The position numbers were made by a program, and so were the translations under genes. Shown one piece after another: positions 1 through 10,821 of a stretch of DNA of 64,000 nucleotides. The stretch lies in the NCBI GenBank assembly GCA_013368325.1, contig JAACJK010000003.1:682001-746000 (forward strand), written 5' to 3'. The stretch is from Ephemerocybe angulata. Lineage: Eukaryota; Basidiomycota; Agaricomycetes; Agaricales; Psathyrellaceae. The notes under the pieces are model-generated. The model was not told where the DNA came from. It searched no databases and saw only the letters and a list, made by a program, of their open reading frames with translations. Numbering within the stretch: the first letter of the stretch is position 1; every line of letters begins with the position of its first letter.

Positions 1-2586
1 GAAAAGTGCACATACGTATCACGAAGACCCTCCTCGACTTGCGCTATAACGTATTGCAAGACTTCATGCTCGTCCACTCCGTCTTTCTGAGCAGCAAAAA
101 ACGTCGCTTCGCACACTGTCTCCCAGAGCTCCAACTCCTCTTCGTCAAAACCCCACGCTTTCTGACTAGATATACAGTAAGCACACCGTAATACATGAAC
201 TCAGAGAAGAAAAAAACTCACTGAAACGGCAATGCCAGAAACGGGGCGAGGTCCGTCCACCCCATTCCATCCCCTCCACGAATATAATGCCGCCCCAACC
301 CCACCCACAACAACCTTGTCACGAGTAACTCCCCCATTACTTCCCTTTCACTTCCATCTCCCACTCTCTGAGGACTCGTAACGCGGGTATGCAGAATATG
401 CAACAGAGTTGGCGCTCCAGCCGATATTAGCTCAGAGCATACACCACACCACATCTCCCTCACGGCGGCGTCCTCCAAATCTATCTTTCGCCCAATAATT
501 CCAGCCAGCACAATCTCAGCAGGAATGGGCAACCACGAAGACTCGAACACATTCTTCAGGACCCGCCAACACTTCTGCAAGAGCATCAACTGTGTGATGA
601 GCACTTCCGATGGGGCCGTCGGCGTGAGGAGCCGTGTCAGGAGAGACGCGAGCTGCGTAGCGAATGGTGTCGAAGCTGTAAGGTGATTCTGCCCTTGGGT
701 GAGGTGAGCCTGGCAGAGGAGAAGCACCTGCCATATCGCCGTGAGTTGTTCCTACCAGAGGTCAGCACCGAAGCAATTATATGGCCGACAGACGTACCAC
801 AAGTTCAGCAGTAAGCTTAGGCTGCAACTTCTCCACTGCCAGCACCCACGCTTCACTGAGGTCTTGCCACTGGCCGTTGATCTCGGATTCTGTGAGAGAT
901 CGGACGTGCGAAATGTCGAACGGAGTGGGTGTGCTGAGCGCCGATGATAATTCTGAAGCCGACATCCGGAACCATGTCCCGTCAAGCAGAGAGGGGTGCA
1001 CGAAGCTCGAGGAAACTGCTTCAGTCACTCGATAGTCTGACGAACCGATACCCCCGACAACTCGTCGAAGAAGTGCGTAGCCCTCCTCAAACTGTTTGTC
1101 TGAGCTAACAAGCTGCTTCACAATCTGCACAGCCTCGCTGACATTGCCCACCACAAATCTCTCGTCGATCCCAGCAGGAGTGTCAAGCAGAACGCTGATC
1201 AAGCACGCCCCGACGCTCGGTTTCAGCTCTTGAACAAGGATGCGGACCGCGCGCCCAAATGTGTCCCGGCGAGCGTCGATACTGTCAGCACTTTCTACAA
1301 TAAAGATTCTCGACAAAGCCCATACGAGGCACTTCCACACCTCCGTGTGCATGTTCGAGATCGCCTTGACGCTGTGCCGCGAGGTGTACCGCAGGGCGTC
1401 GCCGATTAAGCGAACGGAGCGGGGATGCGAGAAAATCGAAGCGTCTTCGAGGACAACCAAGGCGGCGATGCTGACGAGTGCCCAGACAGGCTTGTCCCTT
1501 TGGCTGGCAGTTTGCAGGATCGCTGGGAAAAGGTGTTCTTTGTCCTTTGATTTGCTTCGGGAGCCGTGGTGGTCCATAAAGTCGAGGACTTCATTCGATA
1601 TGCCCGTAGCGAGGACTTGGGCCTTGAGCTTTGCGGCAGCGAAGGCACCAAGAGCGAGCGGTGCTTCGGTTGACGATTTGGCGAGCAAAACCAGCACCTT
1701 CGGGAGAAACGCCGCCATTGGGCGAAGAAACCTCTCGGGGGCATTGGTGAGGAAATGAGAGCAAGTCTAGGCGCGTTCAGTAACATGGAGGGGTCCATTT
1801 CAAATGCCATACCTTTAGCGCCTGCACTTGTATATCATGATCACCGTCCAACGCCGATCCAACAGCTTCAGTAATCCCCGAGACGTGAGTGGTGTTTGCC
1901 CATGCCAAGATTGCATCTGCGCGCAGGCACAAGAAGGCCAATGCATGCACTTTACCAGAATCCATTACGGCCAGGCTAGGCTCGGAGCATATTTCAACAA
2001 CTGCGTCGATCAAGTTTGACCGCTCAGGTTCTAGAAGGTGGTCAGCGTGATCCAATGAATTGGGGTTAAACTCACCATTGAAAAGTGAGTATAGAGCTGG
2101 AAGCGATAGCACAGTAGCGGCCACCCGTAGAGCTGACTGAGAGAGAAAAGACGCGTCGGCGGCGCTTTGAATTTCATAATCTTCGAGAGTCGGTTTTGAG
2201 GCACACGGTCGAGGAAATATCTTGGAGCCTTCGTTGATATCCCGCTGCAAGCAACTTGCGAGCGTGGATGCGGATACATGGGCGGAATCTTGGTTACTTT
2301 GAAGTAAAGCATTTGCAGAAGTTCGGAGTCGAATGGAGAGCGTCGTGTATGTTTCGACGAGGTCGGTGCTCGTAATCCAGTGGTCGGAAGTTGGTTTCAA
2401 TGTCTGGGCCAAGGTTTCGAGCGGGCAAGAGAGGCATTTCGGATCAAATTGAGGTCCATTGGATACAAGTACAGGGTCCATTGCAGCGCGTTGGGGTCGT
2501 AATGTTACTACGAGCTTCTTGCTCGAATGAAAGGAGTGAAATTGATCTTGCGAATTAGAGTCGATTGTCAAAAGGGGTTGGGGCAT
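1..2586 (-). CDS. Probable Rif1 N-terminal (telomere/replication-timing factor), 5' part only
   Basis: Spliced minus-strand gene running off the left edge. Exons 2586-1813, 1766-798, 751-222 and 165-<1; the three introns are 46, 46 and 56 nt, all GT-AG, and every phase closes. About 810 residues are visible. There is no catalytic motif; the protein is a run of amphipathic helices, as in ARM/HEAT repeat proteins. A segment reading EVWKCLVWALSR recalls the conserved part of the fungal Rif1 N-terminal domain. Rif1 is known to bind telomeres and recruit PP1 to origins; that role is family knowledge, not seen here. Start 2586 is the first ATG; an in-frame ATG at 2485 is an alternative. A GTATGT at 15-10 could be another donor, so the last bases may be intronic. 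Another HEAT-repeat protein cannot be excluded. Confidence 0.5.
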
Positions 2587-3702
2587 GTCAAGATAAGCAG
2601 CCAGTCGTCCAGTTTATATGTACAGGGGGACGAGGTGGTCTGCTGGTCGCGTTGATTCTTTCTACGGTGTCATCTTCTGCGTTTTCGCCGGTTGATCGAT
2701 GGACGACGATGGGCAGCCTGCGGTGAGCTCCAGCGAGGTTTCAGTGCCAAAGGTCTTTAAACAGACTCTGCCAGTGCGTGGGTAGGCCCGCTGGTGGTGG
2801 GAGGAGAGCTTGGGTAGCGCCCAGCGGTCCCGCTCGCAACCGGATGAATTGATGTATGTAATATTTTCCCACGCACCGAACAATTGGCTCCTAGCTCAGG
2901 CTAGCGAGATTTGAGCCAGGTAATCTTTGCAGAATGGTATCATTACCATAAAATGACGCACTCAGGGCGACTGGCCAATGGTTACCGACCATGCCAGCGA
3001 ACTCGAAGAGTTCGCTACAATTATCTCAAGTGGCCTAGCCGTAGTTAAGCGTAATCTGCTACACCCGACAGCATGTCAAAGGTGGGGTATCGAATTTCGG
3101 GCTGTCCTCATACTACCATGGTATATATTTATCTAAACTGAGCAAAGTATGCTACGTACCTCTTGTCTGAGAGGGAAAGGGTGAAGTTCGAATCGGCCAC
3201 CCCTCAAAAATGGACCATCCTCGTCGACATCTTGCCTTCTGGACTCTGAAAAAAAAAAAAAAAGTGCCTCAACGACTTTCCGTTTGACAGCGAGCGCGTA
3301 GCCGTGTAGAAAGCACCCTGGCAAAAGATTGTCGTGCGCCCTGCCGGACTTTCGAACCTTGCGCCTCGCTAAGTTCATTTGATGGACAGGCTCGGTTCCG
3401 GCGGTATGATCACAGCAGGGATGCGTAACTCAGTGCCGCTGGACTTCGTCACCGCGTCACCCTTGCCGTTCAAAAGTGCAGGACATTGTCCTACTATTTA
3501 TCTCCATTTCAAGGACATGACAGCTTTGATCTCACGGAACAGCGGCTTGACCATTGAATGGACAGCACCAGACAATCAATTGAATTTAGATCAGTCAGCG
3601 ATTTTCTCATAGAGGGCAAATCCAATGACTCGAGCGCCGCCTAGCTTGGGACTCTGAACAATCGTGAGGGACGACGGCTATACTTAGCTGAGTCGAAAAA
3701 CA
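2587..3702. other. Intergenic region without a recognisable gene
   Basis: No convincing coding region. It holds a 15-nt homopolymer run (A on plus) near 3249-3263. A tRNA box-B-like GTTCGAATC near 3190 has no pairing T-stem and no box A partner. Confidence 0.5.
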
Positions 3703-3709
3703 TATATAA
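3703..3709 (+). promoter_or_regulatory. TATA box of aldo-keto reductase copy 1
   Basis: TATATAA lies about 80 bp before the ATG at 3790 in an otherwise gene-free stretch, a usual distance for a fungal TATA promoter with a short 5' UTR. Confidence 0.5.
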
Positions 3710-3789
3710 GACCTGGAGAGCAAGGCCTGAAGCATACCAAACTTCTCTTCCAAATCTCAGCTCATTTTACCCCTACTTACTTACTCAGA

Positions 3790-5242
3790 ATGCCTTCCCT
3801 CTTCGAACCTCTTCCTCCCCCAAAGTCCAAGCTTGGACTTTACCGTCGACTCAGCTCGGCCGCCGGTGTACACGTCTCACCCATCTGCCTGGGTGCGATG
3901 AGCATCGGCGACAAGTGGCAGGAGTACGGAATGGGCTCCATGAACAAGGAGGATAGCTTCAAGCTACTTGATGGTTACTTCGACTTGGGCGGGAACTTTA
4001 TTGATACTTCCAATGGGTAGTAAGTGGGTTTATTACCTCTCAACGTATGTACGTGTATGAAGCTAGCTGACTTCGCTCTTATAGCCAGAATGAATCGTCC
4101 GAGCAATTTATTGGCGAATGGGCTGAAGCCAGGGGTATCAGGGACCAGCTTTTCATTGCTACTAAGGTACATAAAGAAGCTTATTTTATAACCGGTTAGA
4201 TGTAAGATCATTAATTGTTATTTCAGTACTCTTGGAACTACAAGGACAAGGATCCTGCAGTCAGCCAGAAGATATTCTACGGCGGCAACAGCGTCAAAAC
4301 GCTGCATATCAGTGTCAAAGCGTCCCTCAAGAAGCTCAGGACGGACTACATCGACCTCCTGTATGTCCACTACTGGGACTTCCAGACCAGCATCTCCGAG
4401 GTTATGCAGGCCTTGCACGGCCTCGTGCTCGCAGGAAAGGTCCTCTATCTCGTGCGTATATTTCCAACCACCTCACAATCCCGTAGCGTTTAACATCGTT
4501 TCAAAGGGCGTCTCCGACACCCCCGCCTGGGTCGTCTCAAAGGCAAACCAGTACGCCAGGGACCACGCACTCACCCCTTTCTCCGTATACCAAGGCGAAT
4601 GGAGCGTCCTCCAACGCTCCTTCGAGCGCGACATTATTCCCATGGCTCGCGATGAGGGCATGGCGTTAGCGCCCTGGGGCGTCCTGGCTGGGGGCAAAAT
4701 CCGAACCGACGCTGAAGAGGAGCGCCGCATGCAGACGGGCGAAAAGGGGAGGAGGATCATTTCGCAAGACTGGCTCCGGACTGAGGAACAGAAGAAAGTC
4801 TCCAAGGCCCTAGAAAAGGTTGCCGAGGAGATTGGCGCAAAGAGCATCAGTGCTGGTACGCAGCTCTCTCTGCTCTTGGCTCAACGCGATAATCCTAACA
4901 CATGTGTTCCTCAGTGGCCATTGCGTACGTGATGCAAAAATCCCGTTTTGTCTTCCCTATTATTGGTGGGCGGAAGCTTGAGCAGCTCGAGGCCAATCTC
5001 GAAGCGCTTGACCTCACCCTCACCAGCGAGCACTTCCAATCAATCGACTCAGTCATTCCATTCGACGTTGGCTTCCCTAGCAATATTATTGTGAGCCTTA
5101 ATATTGCCGGCAAGCGAAGGACTAAACCCATTGACGCATTTGTTTTCAGGGTGACGGGGAAAGCTTCTCTTGGTGCAACAGCCTGCAACTCCAGAGTGTT
5201 AAGTATTGGCCGAATGCCCAACCCCTTACTGGCGCAAAGTAA
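3790..5242 (+). CDS. Aldo-keto reductase, aryl-alcohol dehydrogenase type (copy 1)
   Basis: Six exons: 3790-4019, 4085-4166, 4227-4451, 4507-4855, 4915-5090, 5150-5242, giving 384 residues, the usual length for the fungal AAD/YajO-like group (AKR9-like). The AKR catalytic tetrad is visible: D72 and Y77 in FIDTSNGY, K104 in ATK, and H152 in YVHYWD. The C-terminal IIGGRKLEQL segment is the NADP-binding region. These enzymes reduce aromatic aldehydes with NADPH, typically in lignin-aromatic or secondary metabolism; the substrate here is unknown. A second gene at 36540-37999 on the other strand has the same six exon lengths (230/82/225/349/176/93 nt) and very similar protein, so the two are recent paralogues. 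Both reading frames appear intact. Confidence 0.93.
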
Positions 5243-5492
5243 CCTTGGCCGTTACTAGTACATACATGAACCATGCTCAAGTAGCCGAATCTGCAATGAA
5301 TTGAATTACTAGTAGTGCTTCCTCGATATAAATCAGAATACTACTTCAGGCGACATGAAGCGACTCTCAAAGCTCACCGCCAGGCTTGGACCTGTAGTGA
5401 CCACGAATTCTGGGAGCAAGCCTACCTAGCGCCGCTCCTACGTCCTTATTTACCCTCCTCGCGCACCAAAGCCCCTATCCCGCCACAAGGTA

Positions 5493-5903
5493 ATGTCACC
5501 CCCATCAAACTTTATTCTCCAGCTCCGCTTGCATCCACCCTCCATCCCTCCACCCATCCTCACTGGCAATCCCCACCCTCATCAACCCCACCCAACCCCC
5601 ACAATCCCGCCCGAAACCCCCTCCCTCATCTCCCCCTACCCAGCCAAAGATGCCGCCTACCTCGCCTCCATAAAATCCCCCACCGAGCGCCAAAATCTCG
5701 AAGCGCGATACACCTGGATTCAAAGCAACCCCGAGATGCATGGCTTGGCGATCCAGTGGAAGACTATGCGGGAATTGCACGAGATGGGAATGGGGGGAAG
5801 CTGGTTGGTAATGGAGAATAGGGCTTTTAGAGGTGAATTGGTTGTGAGAGAGGACTTGGCGAGTCGGAGGAGGGCGTTCGAGGCTTTGAATTTGTTTGAG
5901 TGA
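5493..5903 (+). CDS. Small hypothetical protein, 5' end uncertain
   Basis: Not recognised. The frame starting at the ATG at 5493 gives 136 residues: a Pro/His-rich N-terminus, then a compact, charged C-terminal half with Trp-Ile-Gln and Trp-Lys-Thr-Met-Arg-Glu motifs that reads like real coding sequence. A different frame upstream (5315-5489) also looks protein-like (EYYFRRHEATLKAHRQAW), but no GT-AG intron I can find joins it in phase. Either the start at 5493 is real or an indel has separated two parts of one gene. It lies 250 bp downstream of the aldo-keto reductase on the same strand. Confidence 0.4.
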   Translation: MSPPSNFILQLRLHPPSIPPPILTGNPHPHQPHPTPTIPPETPSLISPYPAKDAAYLASIKSPTERQNLEARYTWIQSNPEMHGLAIQWKTMRELHEMGMGGSWLVMENRAFRGELVVREDLASRRRAFEALNLFE

Positions 5904-6377
5904 TTGTCAGTGTATGGTATGGATAAGGAAGGATAGAGTGTGGGCCCGCCTTGGGAGGGGTGGATATGAGATGTACGTAGCAACGTATGGCGTACCAGCA
6001 GGGGACGATGGTAGCCAAGACAACTGCACATTGGGTGAGCTTATTGTTATGCCTCCGAGGGCGCGAGGAGATTGACATTCGTCTTCCAGGCCAGAATCAC
6101 AGGATTGTACGGATAAAGGGCAACCCAAAGCATCCTAACTGTACGAAAGTGTGAGAGAGCGCTTGGAAACGTGAAAGGCCGTACGTTGAGGCAACCCAGG
6201 CCACATGGGAAAAGCGTGCTTCATTCATCGCGTTTAGGCGCCCAGCAAGCGCTTTGACCACCGCACCGCCGCAGTTACGCAGTTGCGCCACATGCATTCC
6301 TTGAGGTCGCTTTGTTTCTCCCCTGCACCCTCATGTGCACAACCGTCAAAGACAACAGCGTCTCTTGCACCCGGAAG

Positions 6378-6385
6378 TATAAAAG
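6378..6385 (+). promoter_or_regulatory. TATA box of the small gene at 6451
   Basis: TATAAAAG sits 73 bp before the ATG at 6451 and supports that start over the upstream in-frame ATGs at 6283 and 6292. Confidence 0.5.
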
Positions 6386-6450
6386 GCGATTCTCAATATC
6401 AAGAGGAACACCCACACCTACACACATCCATTCTCCCGCCGGTACTTATC

Positions 6451-6855
6451 ATGCCATTCATCAGCATACCCACCATCCGCCAACAGCGCACGAGTCCCAC
6501 CTACTCCTCAACGCACCCCAAGCAACCACCGCACACATCCCCTCCCCACCCCGAGCCCCCTTCAATGGAGAAGATCCTCAAAGACGACGAATCCTTCCTC
6601 ACCAACTTCTCTACCCTAACCGGCGTCTCCTGCCCCACCATGAAAGCCTCATTCACCCACCACCTAGCCTACCACAGAGACCCCAAAGCCTGTCCGGGAG
6701 GGCACTTCGCCTCTCGGTCGGCAAGAGACACTTGGGCCGCATACGAAGGGGGCATCAAGAGGACGTTGGAAGTCAGAAGGGAGAATGAGAGGAGGTGGGC
6801 TGAAGATAGAGAGGCGGCGAAGATACCCGACGCACCGAACAATCCCTTTTCCTAG
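6451..6855 (+). CDS. Small hypothetical protein, 134 aa
   Basis: Single-exon frame preceded by a good TATA box. The first 50 residues are Pro/Ser/Thr/His-rich; the rest is charged and helical (ALEVRRENERRW-like stretch near the end). No family recognised, no signal peptide or membrane segment. It is convergent with the Aurora kinase gene, whose stop lies about 240 bp further on. The previous small gene (5493-5903) has a similar layout, a Pro-rich start and a charged helical end, but I see no clear sequence identity between them. Confidence 0.45.
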   Translation: MPFISIPTIRQQRTSPTYSSTHPKQPPHTSPPHPEPPSMEKILKDDESFLTNFSTLTGVSCPTMKASFTHHLAYHRDPKACPGGHFASRSARDTWAAYEGGIKRTLEVRRENERRWAEDREAAKIPDAPNNPFS

Positions 6856-7098
6856 TGGGTATGTAGAAGGGGTCGTATTGCACATATAGATGAGGAACCA
6901 GGCGTTATGCGTTTATACAGTAGAGATGATATGAGGGTCCGAGACGCGATCCAGATAAACCAATAAATATGTATGATGCAACTTGTGGGCGGTTGAGGTC
7001 GATGAGTCAGAACGGTAAAAGCGAGAGATGTAGGTGAGTCGTATGGGATGTGAAGGCATAGACTAAAGCAACGGCAGAACGAAAGAGGAGTAAAATGC

Positions 7099-8486
7099 TT
7101 AGGCGTCGCTTTCTCTGAACTTATTGTGCTTGAGAATCCATGGGTGGCGTATAGCGTCAGTGAGGGGTATCCGTGCTTGAGGATCGTGTCGGAGAAGCTG
7201 TGGGTATGTCAGAGAGAGGGGCTAGAAACAAGAAAGCCCTAACTAACTTTGGTGATGAGGTCCTTGACTTCAGGAGAGAGCTCTCTGTCTTTGGGCCATT
7301 TAAGGTCAACCTTCGCAATGCGACGGTAGGTATCTAGTAAACAGTAGATTTAGCAGCGCGAAAGGGCAGGCGGGAAAAGAAACCTACTGTTTACGCTGTC
7401 CCTGTCTTCGAATGGCGGAGCTCCGACGAGGAATTCGTAGGTCAGGACACCGAGTGCCCAATAGTCCACACGCTCGTTGTGAGCCTTACCCTCAACCATC
7501 TCAGGAGGAAGATAGTCGAGAGTACCGCAGAGGGTCATGCGCCTGTTACCCGGAGCATGCACACTCCAACCAAAATCGCCAATCTTCAACTCGCCGTTGA
7601 TTCCAAGCAGCAAGTTCTCCGGCTTGATATCGCGATGAATGACATGCTTGCCATGCAGATAGATGAGCGCATCCGCCATCTGGTAGATATACCGTGAACT
7701 CCTCCTCTCACTGAACGAACCGTACTTGCTCAGCTGCTTGTACAGCTCTCCCTTCCCAGCGAACTCGAGCATGAGGAAGATGCGCTTCTCGTCGTGGAAG
7801 TAGCCATAGAGACGCAGGACGTTCGGGTGGCGGAGGTTCTGCTGGATCTCGATCTCTCGGCGAATCTGCTTCTCGACTTTGGATTGGACGATTTCGGATT
7901 TGTAGAGGGTTTTGAGGGCGAGGATGTACTTGGGCTCGGACTTGGTTCGGACCATGTACACACGACCGAACTTGCCTTTCCCCAGGGGCCGGCCAATGTC
8001 GAAGTCGTGCAGTGTCCATTCGCGAGTGGGGTTCTTACTTCACTGGACGTCAGACTTCACCATGATATGAGAGAAGAGGGAAACGCACCCTGAGACACTG
8101 GAGTCAAGGGCCAAATCTTCCGCAGCCTCCCCAGTGACCCTCTCTCCCCTCTTTTCCTCGTCGGCCTCCAACCCTCCATCATAGGTACCGATATCAAGTG
8201 GCCCGGGGGGCTGCGCCTTACTGTTCTTGCTGGAAGATGCGTGCGTGGTGGCATTCGTCGCTGTCGTCGGGTGTCGTAGCGAAGATCCCTGCGCGGGCTT
8301 CGTATTCGGGAACGGGTTCGGGGCGCTGAACTTGGTCAAGAGTTTCGATACATTCTGGCTCGGCTGTTTGCCGTGTCCCGGTCTGAATGAGGAGGATGAG
8401 CTTGAGCTTGCGCCTGCGGGTTTCTTGCCGTTGTTGGTTATCTCGAGCGCTGCGATTTGTCGGGTTACTGAACCGATCGATGCCAT
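7099..8486 (-). CDS. Aurora-type serine/threonine kinase
   Basis: Four exons, 8486-8089, 8037-7388, 7333-7248 and 7197-7099, giving 410 residues. After a low-complexity Ser-rich N-terminus (1-130) comes a complete kinase domain: glycine loop GKGKFGRV (152-159), ATP-site K175, HRDIKPEN with catalytic D269, DFG at 287-289, and the Aurora-type activation loop RRMTLCG with the phospho-acceptor T301. The spliced C-terminus ends shortly after HPWILKH, as in Aurora kinases. Fungi usually have one Aurora (Ipl1/Ark1), the chromosomal passenger kinase that corrects kinetochore attachment and drives cytokinesis. It shares a 337-bp divergent promoter with Rpn7. Confidence 0.93.
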
Positions 8487-8823
8487 GCTGGTTGGTCGCC
8501 TAGAATTAAAACTGCAATACCCTCCTCAGAATTTGTACTACACCAGTCTCCGAGAGACACTCACTGTGATTATTTTAGGGGACCCTGGGGCCACAGTTCG
8601 TCCGTCAGCGTGGTTGGCGGAAGAGCACTGAACACTTCCATTTTGGGTGTTCAACTTTCGACGCGTTCGAGCACGTGGCCCTCCCACGTGGGCGAGTCCA
8701 AATCCCGCCGCCCGCCTCCCGCCTCTAACCCTAACCAGGACGCGACCCACCCGTGGGAATCGAGCTGACGCGTCGATTAGATGACGGCGTCTCTTCCTGA
8801 ACTCTCCCCATTGTACCGTCATT
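8487..8823. promoter_or_regulatory. Divergent promoter between Aurora kinase and RPN7
   Basis: This 337-bp gap holds two CACGTG E-box cores (8672-8677 and 8685-8690) arranged as an inverted pair, and a telobox-like AACCCTAA at 8727-8734. No TATA box is obvious. Both genes are housekeeping or cell-cycle genes, so co-regulation through these sites is possible but is inference. Confidence 0.45.
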
Positions 8824-10299
8824 ATGGCTGAAGAAGTAGTCCTCCCAATTCCCAATCTCACCGTTCCCCAGAACCTCTATGTCTTGTCGAATCCTGCGCT
8901 GAAGCACCTGCACGACAAGGCGAGGAAGGACCTGTTGGAGGCCATCAAGGCCGACGGTACGCGTATTGCATTTCATTAGGAGAGTTTGTGCTGAAATGGG
9001 ATGTAGAGATGGGGCCTTATTACCGCAGTGTAACGAGTGCACTTGCACCCTCTGCTTCAGGGAGCTCGGGTACTGCTACTCTAGAGCTTGACCAGAGTCT
9101 GCTCGAGTCGCTGGAGAAGGCGAACCAGGAGGAGCTGAAGCGGTTGGATGAACGGTTGGAGGCGGCTGAAAAGACGGAAGGAGAGACCGAGATCTCGGAT
9201 ACCCTGAAATTGAAGGCGAACTACTTGACGAAGATCGGCGACAAGGTCGGTTCATGCGAGACTCAATATAGCTTTGGGCTAATTCCTTTCATAGGACCGA
9301 GCTCTGGAGGCACAGAAACTCGCTCTTGAGAAGACCGCCGGTCTTGGTTCGCGGATCGACATCGTCCTTACGATTGTCCGAATCGGCTTCTTCTTCAGCG
9401 ACACAACGCTAGTCACCGACTACATGGCCAAAGCAGAAAAGTGCGTCCAATCAATGCCCCTCACTCCTCACCCAACTAACCATAACACCCCAGGCTGATC
9501 GACGAAGGAGGCGACTGGGACCGCCGCAACCGCCTCAAGGTATACCGAGCCCTCCATTATATTTCAATACGACAATTCAAGCGCGCCGCGGACCTCTTCC
9601 TCGACGCCCTCTCCACCTTCACCGCTCTCGAAGTCATCTCCTTCAACGACTTCGTCGCCATGTCCGTCATCTCCGGCGCCCTCAGCCTCGGCCGCGTAGA
9701 CCTCAAGAAGAAAGTCATCTCCGCTCCCGAGGTAAACCAAGTCATCCCCGAACTCCCTGTACTCGGCGACCTTGTCAAGAACCTCTACGAATGCCACTAC
9801 GAGACGTTCTTCGTCGCTCTCGGTGCGTGATCTTCTTTTTACAGGAGCGTCTCTTTCTGATGATGTTATGATATGATGCTACGCTTTAGCTTCCCTTGAA
9901 CAAACCTTCCTCATCCCATCCCGCATCCTCCAACCCCACGCCCGATACTACGTCCGCGAGATGCGGATCCTCGCATACGCCCAGCTCCTCGAATCATACC
10001 GATCCCTTACTCTCGAGAGTCTGGCACGGGCATTCGGTGTCACCGTGGACTTCATTGATAGGTACGCACCCCCTCCAATAAAATGCCCCTTCCACGGCCT
10101 CATCTAATTAATTTCTTTTCGCGTCAGTGAAATCGCGCGCTTCATCGCCAACGGCCGGCTACACGCGCGCATTGACCGAGTGAATGGCATTGTGGAGACA
10201 ACACGCCCTTCGCTGAAGGCTGCGCAATATGATACGGTTGTGCGAAAGGGAGACTTGCTGCTGAACGACGTGCAGCGGTTGAGCAAGGTGTTGTACTAG
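8824..10299 (+). CDS. RPN7: 26S proteasome regulatory subunit Rpn7 (PSMD6)
   Basis: Six exons: 8824-8956, 9007-9245, 9295-9440, 9494-9822, 9890-10061, 10128-10299, giving 396 residues against about 390 in the family. The N-terminal part carries TPR-like helices (LTKIGDKDRALEAQ onward) and the [22 protein letters not shown] segment that is typical of Rpn7. The C-terminal third is the PCI domain, with a winged-helix end ([21 protein letters not shown]). Rpn7 is a lid subunit of the 19S regulatory particle, a scaffold contacting Rpn3 and Rpn11. All splice phases close and I see no damage. Confidence 0.94.
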
Positions 10300-10821
10300 C
10301 GGGCGGCATTTGACTGTTAGTTTCTGTGTCGTTTTACTCAGGCTCCCTATTCAATGTATTTTCTACTGAAACAAGTGGGGCTATGGGGCCGCACATTCGC
10401 CTCATTTGGCGTCGTACGAGATGCACGACCACTCTTGCACTTAAAGGGTGAGTAGACGACAGGGAAGGGTAGGCTTAAGTTTGGCCTCTATTCCGATAGA
10501 TTTTTCAGGGAGCTCTGGTGGATTGACTGTAGCCTGTAGGTATGACTCGGAACGGCCTGCTGAGGCAATTTGGAAATTTGGAAAGTTGGGCAGCGCACAC
10601 GATGCGGGCAAGGCAGCGGTAATAGGCGCCCATTAGCCGCCGCTCCCTTTCCCTTTCGGGACTCTGGTGGGGCTTTCTTTCCGCTCTGGCATCTGCCGCT
10701 GTAGTGCCCGGCCTGCCCTCGAAACCTTACCCGGAATCACCCCGGATTGCAGGTTGCGACGCGTCCTTCTGCTTGCAAGTCGACATCATCTTATTTGCTC
10801 ATATCGAAAAACGCTCATGTT
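10300..10821. other. Intergenic region between convergent RPN7 and RPAP3-like genes
   Basis: Holds the 3' flanks of two genes that end towards each other. No coding frame or RNA gene seen. Confidence 0.5.

Noticed and set aside
3180..3378. tRNA-like motifs (GTTCGAATC on plus, GGTTCGAAAGTCC on minus) beside a 15-nt homopolymer run, suggesting a pol III RNA
   Set aside because: No T-stem or acceptor stem pairs, and box A and box B are not at workable spacing; no known RNA could be matched.
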